Part shown: piece by piece, positions 1 to 5,982 of the stretch
Position numbering within the stretch: the first letter of the stretch is position 1
Layout: the number at the start of each line of letters is the position of its first letter
Source of the DNA: Conexibacter sp.
Lineage (GTDB): Bacteria; Actinomycetota; Thermoleophilia; Solirubrobacterales; Solirubrobacteraceae
Direction of reading: 5' to 3'
Assembly: GCA_025964295.1 (NCBI GenBank)
Contig: JAOPZD010000614.1
Coordinates: 1-9,423, forward strand
Length of the DNA stretch: 9,423 nucleotides
Made by a program: the position numbers and the translations under genes
Notes under the pieces: model-generated
Told to the model about the DNA's origin: nothing
Database searches by the model: none
The model's input: only the letters and a program-made list of their open reading frames with translations

Positions 1-1446
1 CAGGACGCCTGTCCCGGCAACGCGGCCGACCACACGGCGCCGTGCGACGGGACCGCGACGCTGGGCAGCCCGCTGACGCTCGCGCCGGACGCCGGCCTGT
101 CGAGCTCGGGCGGCGTGGTGCAGGTCGCCCAGCTCAGCGCCGCGGGGACGACGCTCGCCGCGACCGCGCCGGGGATCCTCACCCGCTGGCGCCTGCGCGC
201 CGATCCCGCCAAGGCCGACACGGTCCTGCAGCTGCTGCGCCCGACCGGATCGGGGACCAGCCTTACCGTCGTCGCCGAGAGCGGCGTCGTCCACGCCACG
301 TCGACCGACGTCATCACGCTCCCGGCGCAGCTCGCGGTGAAGGCCGGCGACCGGCTCGCGGCGCGCTCGGTCGTGCGGGCCGGGGTGCGCGACGTCGGCG
401 TGATCGCCGCGCGGTCCGCCGACCAGCTCATCGCCAACGACCCGCCCAAGACGGCCGGGCAGACGTGGACGCCGGACACGACGTCGACCTACGGCTACCG
501 CCTCCTCGTCCAGGCCGACGTCGAGCCCGATGCCGACGCCGACGGCAAGGGCGACGCCAGCCAGGACAGCGCCGACCTCGTCCTGACCGGCACCGCGCCC
601 GCACAGGTCGCCGCCACCGACGCCTGGAGCATGACCTACACCGTGCGCAACGCCGGGCCCGACGCCGCGCAGGGCGCGGTGCTCGAGATCCGCGGCGCCG
701 GCGCCGTCGCGCCCGCCGGCGCGACGTGCACGGACCTCACGACGCCGGCGAGCGGCAGCGGCGCCACCTGCCGGCTGGCGACGATCGCGCCCGGCGCGAC
801 GGTGTCGATCACGCCGTCGTTCGCCACGCCGGCGATCTGGCCGCCGTTCCCCGGGACGTTCTTGACCACCGCGACGGTCACGGCCGCGACGCCGGACCCC
901 GTCACCACCAACAACGCCGCGGCGCTGCAGACCACGGTCCTGCCCTACACCCCGCAGCTGCCGCCGCAGCAGGCGTTCCCCGCCGGCCCGCCGTGCGCGC
1001 ACGTCGTGCGGGGCACGCGTGACGACGACGTCCTGCGGGGCACGGCGTTCCCGGACCGCCTCGTCGGCGGCGACGGCGACGACCTGCTCAAGGGCCTCGC
1101 CGGCGACGACTGCCTGGAGGGCGGCTCGGGCGCCGACGTCCTGGACGGCGGCGACGGCAACGACCGCCTCAGCGGCTCGTCGGGCGGCGACCGGCTGATC
1201 GGCGGCAAGGGCGACGACAAGCTCACCGGCGGCAAGGGCAACGACCGCCTCGGCGGAGGCGCCGGCAACGACGTCATCGCGCCCGGCGCCGGCCGCGACA
1301 GCATCGACGCGGGCGCGGGCAACGACACCATCAACGCGGTCGACGGCGTGCGCGAGACGGTCGAGTGCGGCAGCGGCAGGGACACCGTCCGCGCCGACCG
1401 CCGCGACCGCCTCAGGCACTGCGAGAAGGTCGCGCGCAAGCGCTGA
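1..1446 (+). CDS. Secreted RTX-type calcium-binding protein with DUF11-like domain (3' part)
   Basis: The frame is open from base 1, so the start and any signal peptide lie outside the window; 481 residues are visible. The first residues (QDACPGN, then a Cys near residue 15) look like the end of a thrombospondin type-3-like Asp-rich calcium segment, and a second Asp-rich stretch (DADADGKGDASQD) is encoded near 530-570. A beta-sandwich resembling DUF11 follows at about 575-930, with the typical YTVRNAGPDAA and TTNNAA signatures. Ten or so glycine/aspartate RTX nonapeptides follow (1009-1338), then a tail with two Cys (VECGSGRDTV and LRHCEKV). Such proteins are usually exported and fold on binding extracellular Ca2+. 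No enzymatic domain is visible, so the role could be surface adhesion, matrix or envelope structure; this is inference. It is followed by 60 bases and then proS on the same strand. Confidence 0.85.
   Translation, partial: QDACPGNAADHTAPCDGTATLGSPLTLAPDAGLSSSGGVVQVAQLSAAGTTLAATAPGILTRWRLRADPAKADTVLQLLRPTGSGTSLTVVAESGVVHATSTDVITLPAQLAVKAGDRLAARSVVRAGVRDVGVIAARSADQLIANDPPKTAGQTWTPDTTSTYGYRLLVQADVEPDADADGKGDASQDSADLVLTGTAPAQVAATDAWSMTYTVRNAGPDAAQGAVLEIRGAGAVAPAGATCTDLTTPASGSGATCRLATIAPGATVSITPSFATPAIWPPFPGTFLTTATVTAATPDPVTTNNAAALQTTVLPYTPQLPPQQAFPAGPPCAHVVRGTRDDDVLRGTAFPDRLVGGDGDDLLKGLAGDDCLEGGSGADVLDGGDGNDRLSGSSGGDRLIGGKGDDKLTGGKGNDRLGGGAGNDVIAPGAGRDSIDAGAGNDTINAVDGVRETVECGSGRDTVRADRRDRLRHCEKVARKR
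1009..1338 (+). repeat. RTX nonapeptide repeat block (protein-level)
   Basis: This stretch encodes about ten tandem copies of a GGxGxDxLx-like nonapeptide, for example GGDGDDLLKG, GGDGNDRLSG, GGKGDDKLTG and GGKGNDRLGG. The copies vary in DNA sequence, so this is a protein repeat and not a recent tandem duplication. In the RTX family such units build a parallel beta-roll that binds Ca2+ between turns. The last units are degenerate (APGAGRDSIDAGAGNDTINA). Confidence 0.9.
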
Positions 1447-1493
1447 GCGCGTACGCGGTGCCGGCCACGCCGCCCCGGCGGCACGCCGCGCCG

Positions 1494-1499
1494 TATCGT
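1494..1499 (+). promoter_or_regulatory. Candidate -10 box (TATCGT) for leaderless proS
   Basis: TATCGT fits the TANNNT form of a sigma-A -10 box and lies 7 bases before the proS ATG at 1507. That is the usual distance from a -10 box to a transcription start, so the mRNA would begin at or next to the A of the ATG. No Shine-Dalgarno sequence precedes this ATG, which agrees with a leaderless transcript. No convincing -35 box is visible. The call rests on spacing and motif only. Confidence 0.5.
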
Positions 1500-1506
1500 C
1501 CGCACC

Positions 1507-3189
1507 ATGCGCATGAGCCAGCTCTTCCTGCCGACCGAGCGCCAGGCGCCCGCCGACGCCGAGGCGCTGTCGCACAAGCTGATGGTCCGGGCCGGCCTCG
1601 TGCGCCAGCTCGGCGCCGGGCTGTGGACATGGCTGCCCGCGGGCTGGCGCGCGCACCAGCGCATCGTGCAGATCGTCCGCGAGGAGATCGACGCGATCGG
1701 CGGCCAGGAGATCCTGATGCCGGTGCTGCAGCCGGCCGAGCTGTGGAGGCGCTCCGGGCGCTACGACGCGATCGGCGCCGAGCTCTTCCGCCTCCAGGAC
1801 CGCAAGGGCGCCGACATGGTGCTGGCGATGACCAACGAGGAGGCGGTGACCCACCACGCCGCCCAGTCCGTGCGCTCCTACCGCGACCTGCCGTTCATCC
1901 TGTACCACTTCCAGACCAAGGAGCGCGACGAGCCGCGCCCCCGCGCCGGCGTCCTGCGCACCCGCGAGTTCATCATGAAGGACTCCTACTCCTTCGACCG
2001 CGACGAGGAGGGCCTGCAGGCCAGCTACCAGCGCCATCGCGAGGCCTACGCGGCCATCTACGACCGCTGCGGGCTGGACTGGTACGAGGTCGCGTCCGAC
2101 GTCGGGATGATGGGCGGCACGATGGCCCACGAGTACATGGCGCCGTGTCCGGCGGGCGAGGACGACGTCGTGCTCGGCGCCAACGGCTACAGCGCGAACC
2201 TCGAGATCGCCAGCGCCGACGCCCAGCCCGTCGCGCCGCTGCCCGACGCGGTCTCCGGCGAGCTGCACACCCCGGGCCAGACGACGATCGAGGCGGTCGC
2301 CGGCGGCCTCGGCGTCGCACCGGGCAACCTGCTCAAGGCCTACACCATCGTCACGGAGTCGCGCGGCGTCGTGGTGGCCTTCGTGCGCGGCGACCACCAG
2401 GTCGGCGAGACCAAGCTGGCCAACGCGCTCGGGGAGCCCCACCGGCCGGCCACCGCGGAGGAGATCGAGGCCGCGGGCGCGCCGTCGGGGTACATCGGCC
2501 TCGCCGACGGGCTGCGCGCGGAGATCCTCCTCGACGCGGCGATCACGCCCGGCCGCTACGTCACCGGCGCCAACCGGCCCGACACCCACGTCGTCGTCGA
2601 GGTCAGCGACGGCGAGCGCTTCGACCTGCGCGCGGTGGTCGAGGGCGACACGATCGGCGGCGTCGCGGTCCGCATCGAGCCCGCGATCGAGGTCGGCAAC
2701 ATCTTCAAGCTGGGCACGCGCTACAGCGAGCCGCTCGGCCTGACCTACTCCGACGAGCACGGCAAGGAGCACCCGGTCGTCATGGGCTGCTACGGCATCG
2801 GCCCGGCGCGGATCGCCGCCGCCGCCGTCGAGCAGTTCGCCGACGAGAAGGGCATCGCGTGGCCCAAGGCGATCGCCCCGTTCGACGTCGAGGTCGTCGC
2901 GCTGGGCAAGCCGGGCACGCCCGAGCGCGAGGCCGCCGCCCGCGTCTACGAGGAGCTCCAGACGCTGGGCCTCAGCGCGCTGCTCGACGACCGCGCCTCC
3001 GGCCCCGGCGAGAAGTTCGCCGACGCCGAGCTGCTCGGCGCGCCGCTGCGGCTGACGATCGGCAAGCGCTCGCTGGAGTCCGGCGCGGCCGAGGCGCAGC
3101 TGCGCCGCGGGATGGCCGACGTCGAGGGCGGGATCCCGCTCAAGGAGGCCGGGGAGGCGGTCAAGAAGCTGTGGCCGACGATCCCGTAG
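1507..3189 (+). CDS. proS: Prolyl-tRNA synthetase, bacterial type with INS editing domain
   Basis: This 560-residue class IIa synthetase charges tRNA-Pro with proline in the cytoplasm. The N-terminus (MRMSQLFLPT, then QAPADAEALSHKLMVRAG) matches the start of bacterial ProRS and fixes the start at 1507. The T-x-E loop is at T109-E111. Motif 2 is at about 139-155 (ERDEPRPRAGVLRTREF) and motif 3 at 427-435 (GCYGIGPAR). Between motifs 2 and 3, at about residues 215-400, lies an INS domain of the kind that hydrolyses mischarged Ala-tRNA-Pro. K277 falls where the E. coli enzyme has its editing lysine (K279), so editing is probably retained. An anticodon-binding domain fills about 465-560. The length is typical of the family. 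The 3' end overlaps the next gene by 19 bases. Expression is probably from a leaderless transcript. Confidence 0.97.
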   Translation: MRMSQLFLPTERQAPADAEALSHKLMVRAGLVRQLGAGLWTWLPAGWRAHQRIVQIVREEIDAIGGQEILMPVLQPAELWRRSGRYDAIGAELFRLQDRKGADMVLAMTNEEAVTHHAAQSVRSYRDLPFILYHFQTKERDEPRPRAGVLRTREFIMKDSYSFDRDEEGLQASYQRHREAYAAIYDRCGLDWYEVASDVGMMGGTMAHEYMAPCPAGEDDVVLGANGYSANLEIASADAQPVAPLPDAVSGELHTPGQTTIEAVAGGLGVAPGNLLKAYTIVTESRGVVVAFVRGDHQVGETKLANALGEPHRPATAEEIEAAGAPSGYIGLADGLRAEILLDAAITPGRYVTGANRPDTHVVVEVSDGERFDLRAVVEGDTIGGVAVRIEPAIEVGNIFKLGTRYSEPLGLTYSDEHGKEHPVVMGCYGIGPARIAAAAVEQFADEKGIAWPKAIAPFDVEVVALGKPGTPEREAAARVYEELQTLGLSALLDDRASGPGEKFADAELLGAPLRLTIGKRSLESGAAEAQLRRGMADVEGGIPLKEAGEAVKKLWPTIP

Positions 3190-3851
3190 GGCGCAGCGCT
3201 CGCGAGCGCGGGACCGCCGCGTGGCAGAACCCGCGCCTGACCTTCCGGCGGCTGTTCGGGCTGGACCGCTCGGGCCCGCCGCCGCCCGCGACGCTCACGG
3301 GCGCGCCGTGGAACGTCTGGACGATCCCCAACGCCATCGGGTTCGTCCGCCTCGCGCTGATCGTGCCGCTGCTCGTCCTCGGCCTGGCCTCCGACCACGG
3401 CACCGACGCGCTGCCCGCCGTCATCTTCGCCGTCATCGGCTGGAGCGACTACGCCGACGGCATCGCCGCGCGCGTCACCGGCCAGTACAGTCGCTTCGGC
3501 GCCCTGCTCGACCCGGTCGTCGACCGCCTGCTCGTCGTCTCGGGCCTGCTGATCTGCTGGAAGTTCGAGACGCTGCCGCGCTGGGGCATCGCGCTGCTCC
3601 TCGCGCGCGAGCTCTACCTGCTGGTCGCCGGGCAGCTCGCGCTGCGCCGCGGCTTCGAGCTGAAGATCAACTGGTGGGGCCGCTGGGGCGTGTGGCCGAC
3701 GATGAGCGCGATCTTCTTCGCGATGGTCGGCCTGGACACCGTCGCGCACGTCCTGTTCTACATCGGGCTGGCCCTCTCGCTGATGGCGGCGGTCGTCTAC
3801 ACGCGCGACGCGCTGTCCGCCAGCAGTGCCGCACCCTCAAGTTCAGCTTGA
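3171..3851 (+). CDS. CDP-alcohol phosphatidyltransferase, PgsA-like
   Basis: This 226-residue integral membrane enzyme moves a phosphatidyl group from CDP-diacylglycerol to a polar alcohol, most often glycerol-3-phosphate in this subfamily. The signature D-x2-D-G-x2-A-R-x8-G-x3-D-x3-D is intact: D93, D96, G97, R101, G110, D114, D118. The segment TIPNAIGFVRLALIV (51-65) before it and ARELYLL (145-151) after it are typical of the PgsA group. Hydrophobic helices lie at about 56-72, 81-92, 119-130, 138-155, 176-188 and 193-210. I placed the start at GTG 3171, inside proS, because no ATG or closer GTG lies in this frame; purine-rich GGGGAGG (3151-3157) precedes it at a long distance. The first 45 residues are charged and cytosolic. 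The alcohol substrate cannot be decided from sequence; PgsA is the best guess, and phosphatidylinositol-phosphate synthase is an alternative. Confidence 0.9.
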   Translation: MADDPVGRSARERGTAAWQNPRLTFRRLFGLDRSGPPPPATLTGAPWNVWTIPNAIGFVRLALIVPLLVLGLASDHGTDALPAVIFAVIGWSDYADGIAARVTGQYSRFGALLDPVVDRLLVVSGLLICWKFETLPRWGIALLLARELYLLVAGQLALRRGFELKINWWGRWGVWPTMSAIFFAMVGLDTVAHVLFYIGLALSLMAAVVYTRDALSASSAAPSSSA

Positions 3852-3852
3852 G
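3836..3852. repeat. Perfect 6-bp dyad (CTCAAG-N5-CTTGAG), possible operator
   Basis: CTCAAG at 3836-3841 and CTTGAG at 3847-3852 form a perfect inverted repeat with a 5-base spacer (TTCAG). It spans the stop codon of the upstream phosphatidyltransferase gene and overlaps the candidate -35 box at 3848-3853. It is clearly AT-richer than its surroundings. Position and symmetry suit an operator for a dimeric regulator. No U-run follows, so a terminator is less likely. The binding protein is unknown; the MerR-type regulator encoded downstream is one candidate. Confidence 0.45.
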
Positions 3853-3875
3853 CAATGGGCTTGCGCTGCTATTCT
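3848..3875 (+). promoter_or_regulatory. Candidate sigma-A promoter for the rsiG-like/garA-like/merR cluster
   Basis: TTGAGC (3848-3853) and TATTCT (3870-3875) are separated by 16 bases; each matches four of six consensus positions of TTGACA and TATAAT. Transcription would start near 3882, leaving a short leader with a good Shine-Dalgarno region (AGGAGG at 3892-3897, and AAGGA at 3900-3904 six bases before the ATG at 3911). This is the best two-box promoter I can see in the window. I did not see the WhiG-type consensus (TAAA with GCCGATAA) here. Confidence 0.55.
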
Positions 3876-3910
3876 CGCCCGGCCCGTCCCCAGGAGGAGA
3901 AGGACCCCGA

Positions 3911-4171
3911 ATGGACACGTTCCCCGATCTCGGCTCGCTTTCTGACCAGGAGCTCAAGGATCTCATCCAGCAGCTCACCGAGGAGGAGGTCGACATCTCC
4001 TACCGCCGGCGCATCCTGCACGGCAAGATCGACATCCTGCGCGCCGAGCTGGTCAACCGCCTGCGCAAGCGCCACGAGGGCGGCGAGGAGGTCATCACGG
4101 GCGCCGACGTCCAGCGACTGACCGACATCCTCGCGGGCCGCGCGTCCGGCGAACCGCCGGCGGGCGAGTAG
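3911..4171 (+). CDS. RsiG-like protein: predicted c-di-GMP-responsive anti-sigma factor
   Basis: This 86-residue protein has long charged helices (about 11-56) and no membrane segment. In Streptomyces, RsiG holds the sigma factor WhiG when loaded with c-di-GMP, which it binds through two copies of E(X)3S(X)2R(X)3Q(X)3D. Here one copy is visible: E26, S30, R33, H37, D41, so the Gln is replaced by His. The adjoining SYRRRILHGKIDILRAELV is the most conserved part of the family. A single motif and small size resemble the Rubrobacter form, which works as a homodimer. The start at 3911 has a good Shine-Dalgarno region. It is the first gene behind the promoter at 3848-3875, and a garA-like gene follows after 25 bases. 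No WhiG-type sigma factor is encoded in the window, so the partner is inferred. A helical protein of other function cannot be excluded. Confidence 0.72.
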   Translation: MDTFPDLGSLSDQELKDLIQQLTEEEVDISYRRRILHGKIDILRAELVNRLRKRHEGGEEVITGADVQRLTDILAGRASGEPPAGE

Positions 4172-4196
4172 GCGGGCGGGGAGGGCCGGGCAAGCG

Positions 4197-4673
4197 ATGG
4201 CCCGCCATTGCCCCGAGTGCGGGTTCACCAACGCGGAGGGCGCGAACTACTGCCAGCGCTGCGGCGCGTTCATCGGCGCGCCCGAGCCGGCCGCGGCGGA
4301 GTCCTCGACCGCGACCTACCGCATCGACGAGACCGGTGAGCTCGTGCCCGTCGAGATCGAGGACGTCGTCGCCCAGGGCGGCGGCGCCGCGCTGGTCGTC
4401 CGCGCCGGCGGCGGCCGCGTGGGCGAGAGCTTCCCGCTCGACCACGACCGCATGACGATCGGCCGGCGCCCCGACTCCGACGTCGTCCTCGACGACGTGA
4501 CGGTGTCGCGCGATCACGCGCTGATCGTCCGCCGCGGCGACGAGTTCCATCTGGATGACCTGGGCTCCCTGAACGGCACCTACGTGAACCGACGGCGCAT
4601 CGAGTCCCATCACCTTGCCGACGGCGACGAGCTGCAGGTCGGCAAGTACAAGCTCACGGTCCTCTCCCGCTGA
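4197..4673 (+). CDS. Zinc-ribbon and FHA domain protein, GarA/OdhI-like
   Basis: This 158-residue protein starts with a four-Cys zinc ribbon (C5, C8, C19, C22). A low-complexity linker follows, then an FHA domain at about 64-156. The FHA phosphothreonine-binding residues are present: G89-R90, S104-R105-x-H107 and N126-G127-T128. The core (RRPDSDVVLDDVTVSR and GSLNGTYVNR) closely matches mycobacterial GarA and corynebacterial OdhI. Those proteins inhibit 2-oxoglutarate dehydrogenase and adjust glutamate metabolism, and are switched off by kinase phosphorylation of an N-terminal Thr. The linker segment STATYR (37-42) sits where GarA has ETTSVFR, so T38 (or T40) is the likely phosphosite. GarA itself lacks a zinc ribbon. 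GGGGAGGG about 11 bases upstream can serve as ribosome site. The merR gene next door is the same neighbour as in mycobacteria, which supports orthology. Confidence 0.88.
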   Translation: MARHCPECGFTNAEGANYCQRCGAFIGAPEPAAAESSTATYRIDETGELVPVEIEDVVAQGGGAALVVRAGGGRVGESFPLDHDRMTIGRRPDSDVVLDDVTVSRDHALIVRRGDEFHLDDLGSLNGTYVNRRRIESHHLADGDELQVGKYKLTVLSR

Positions 4674-4684
4674 TGGCCGCCCTC

Positions 4685-4692
4685 GAGGAGGA
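4685..4692 (+). promoter_or_regulatory. Shine-Dalgarno site deciding the merR start
   Basis: GAGGAGGA ends 4 bases before the ATG at 4697. It favours that start over the ATG at 4673, which overlaps the stop of the preceding gene (TGATG) and has no ribosome site. The 4673 start would add eight residues (MAALEEDR) encoded by the ribosome-site region itself. Confidence 0.7.
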
Positions 4693-4696
4693 CCGG

Positions 4697-5434
4697 ATGT
4701 CCGACACGTCGACCGCTGAGCGACCCGGCAAGGCCATGACCATCGGCGCCGTCTGCAAGGCGCTGCGCCAGGAGTTCCCGGACATCTCGATCTCCAAGAT
4801 CCGCTACCTCGAGGACCAGAAGCTCCTCGAGCCCCGCCGGACGCCCGGCGGCTACCGGCTCTACGCGCAGATCGACGTCGCGCGCCTGCGCACGATCCTG
4901 CGCATGCAGCGCGACGAGTTCCTGCCGCTGCGGGTCATCCGCCAGGAGCTCGCCTCCGGGCGGCTGGACGGCGGCGAGCCGTCGGTGCCCGCGCCGTCGC
5001 CCGACGCCAACGACCCGCGCCCGCGGCGCCGGCCGTCGGTGTCGGTCACCGGCGGCGGCGCCCTGTACTCGCTGGAGGACGTCGTCGACGACACGCGCGC
5101 CGAGCCGCGCCTGATCGCCGAGCTCGAGGAGTACGGCGTCATCAAGGGCGAGCACCGCGCCGGGACCAAGTACTACGACGAGACCGAGCGCGAGATCATC
5201 CGCGCGGTCACCGAGCTGGCGCGCTACGGCGTCGGCGGGCGCAACCTGCGCGCCTTCCGGACCAGCGCCGACCGCGAGGCGGCGCTGCTGCAGCAGATCC
5301 TCGCCCCGGCGCTGCGCTCGCGCAACGTCGAGCGGCGCAAGGAGGCCGTCGAGGCGCTGGAGAACCTCGCGGCCGTCACGACGCACCTCAAGCACCTGCT
5401 GCTGATCCGCGATTTGCGCAAGATCGTCGGCTGA
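4697..5434 (+). CDS. MerR-family transcription regulator, FtsR/Rv1828 type
   Basis: The protein has 245 residues. The N-terminal winged HTH (about 14-85) contains MTIGAVCKALRQEFPDISIS, KIRYLEDQKLL, a GGYRLY wing and a QRDEFLPLRVIRQEL helix. These match Mycobacterium Rv1828 and Corynebacterium FtsR closely. A Pro/Arg-rich linker spans about 94-118. The C-terminal region (120-245) has the ARYGVGGRNLRAFRTSADRE signature of this subgroup, in place of the metal-binding Cys of classical MerR proteins. FtsR activates ftsZ in Corynebacterium, so a role in cell division or growth control is the best prediction. In mycobacteria the gene also follows garA. The start is set by a strong Shine-Dalgarno site; an internal ATG at 4736 is less likely. 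It is probably co-transcribed with its upstream neighbours, with apt 15 bases downstream. Confidence 0.9.
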   Translation: MSDTSTAERPGKAMTIGAVCKALRQEFPDISISKIRYLEDQKLLEPRRTPGGYRLYAQIDVARLRTILRMQRDEFLPLRVIRQELASGRLDGGEPSVPAPSPDANDPRPRRRPSVSVTGGGALYSLEDVVDDTRAEPRLIAELEEYGVIKGEHRAGTKYYDETEREIIRAVTELARYGVGGRNLRAFRTSADREAALLQQILAPALRSRNVERRKEAVEALENLAAVTTHLKHLLLIRDLRKIVG

Positions 5435-5449
5435 GCGGCACCTGGCGCC

Positions 5450-5980
5450 ATGAGCGACGTCGACATCGCGAGCTTCGTCCGGGACATCCCCGACTTCCCG
5501 AAGCCGGGCATCGTCTTCAAGGACATCACGCCGGTCCTCGCCGACGCGCGGGCGCTGGACGCCGCGGTCACCCAGCTGGCGGACTTCGCGCGGCCGCTGG
5601 AGGTCGACGTGGTCGTCGGCGCCGAGGCGCGTGGCTTCCTGCTCGGCGCCGCGCTGGCGCGCGAGCTGGGCGCGGGCTTCGTGCTGGCCCGCAAGCCGGG
5701 CAAGCTGCCCCACCAGACGGTCCGCGCCGAGTACCTGCTGGAGTACGGCACCGACGCGCTGGAGCTGCACTCCGACGCGGTCGCCTCCGGCGCGCGCGTG
5801 CTCGTCCACGACGACCTGCTGGCCACCGGCGGCACGGCGCGCGCGCTGTGCGAGCTCGTCGAGCAGCTCGACGGCACGGTGGTCGGCTGCGCGTTCCTGA
5901 TCGAGCTCGCGTTCCTCAACGGCCGCCAGCGGCTGTCGCAGTACGACGTGTTCTCGCTGCTGCGCTACGACGGCGAGTAG
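5450..5980 (+). CDS. apt: Adenine phosphoribosyltransferase
   Basis: Apt makes AMP from adenine and PRPP in purine salvage, in the cytoplasm. The 176-residue length is normal. Family landmarks are FPKPGIVFKDITPVL (16-30), the GAEARGF loop (57-63), the flexible RKPGKLP loop (81-87) and the PRPP-binding motif VLVHDDLLATGGTA (117-130), with the two acidic residues at 121-122. The start follows the merR stop by 15 bases with no clear ribosome site, so translation may be coupled to the upstream gene. The next gene begins two bases after its stop. Nothing suggests loss of activity. Confidence 0.96.
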   Translation: MSDVDIASFVRDIPDFPKPGIVFKDITPVLADARALDAAVTQLADFARPLEVDVVVGAEARGFLLGAALARELGAGFVLARKPGKLPHQTVRAEYLLEYGTDALELHSDAVASGARVLVHDDLLATGGTARALCELVEQLDGTVVGCAFLIELAFLNGRQRLSQYDVFSLLRYDGE

Positions 5981-5982
5981 CG

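Noticed and set aside
1009..1338. A CRISPR array or tandem DNA repeat
   Set aside because: The periodicity is that of RTX nonapeptide codons, and the units differ in DNA sequence without spacer structure.
1469..1482. GC-rich hairpin (GCCGCC-CC-GGCGGC) after the RTX gene as a terminator
   Set aside because: The usable stem is only about 5 bp and no T-run follows. Such short dyads are expected by chance in this base composition.
945..1664. A minus-strand open frame with Ser/Pro-rich repeats
   Set aside because: It mirrors the RTX repeats on the opposite strand; its apparent repeats are explained by them.
4610..5809. A 399-codon open minus-strand frame opposite the merR and apt genes
   Set aside because: It is antisense to two genes with strong family motifs and is itself low-complexity, with no recognisable domain.
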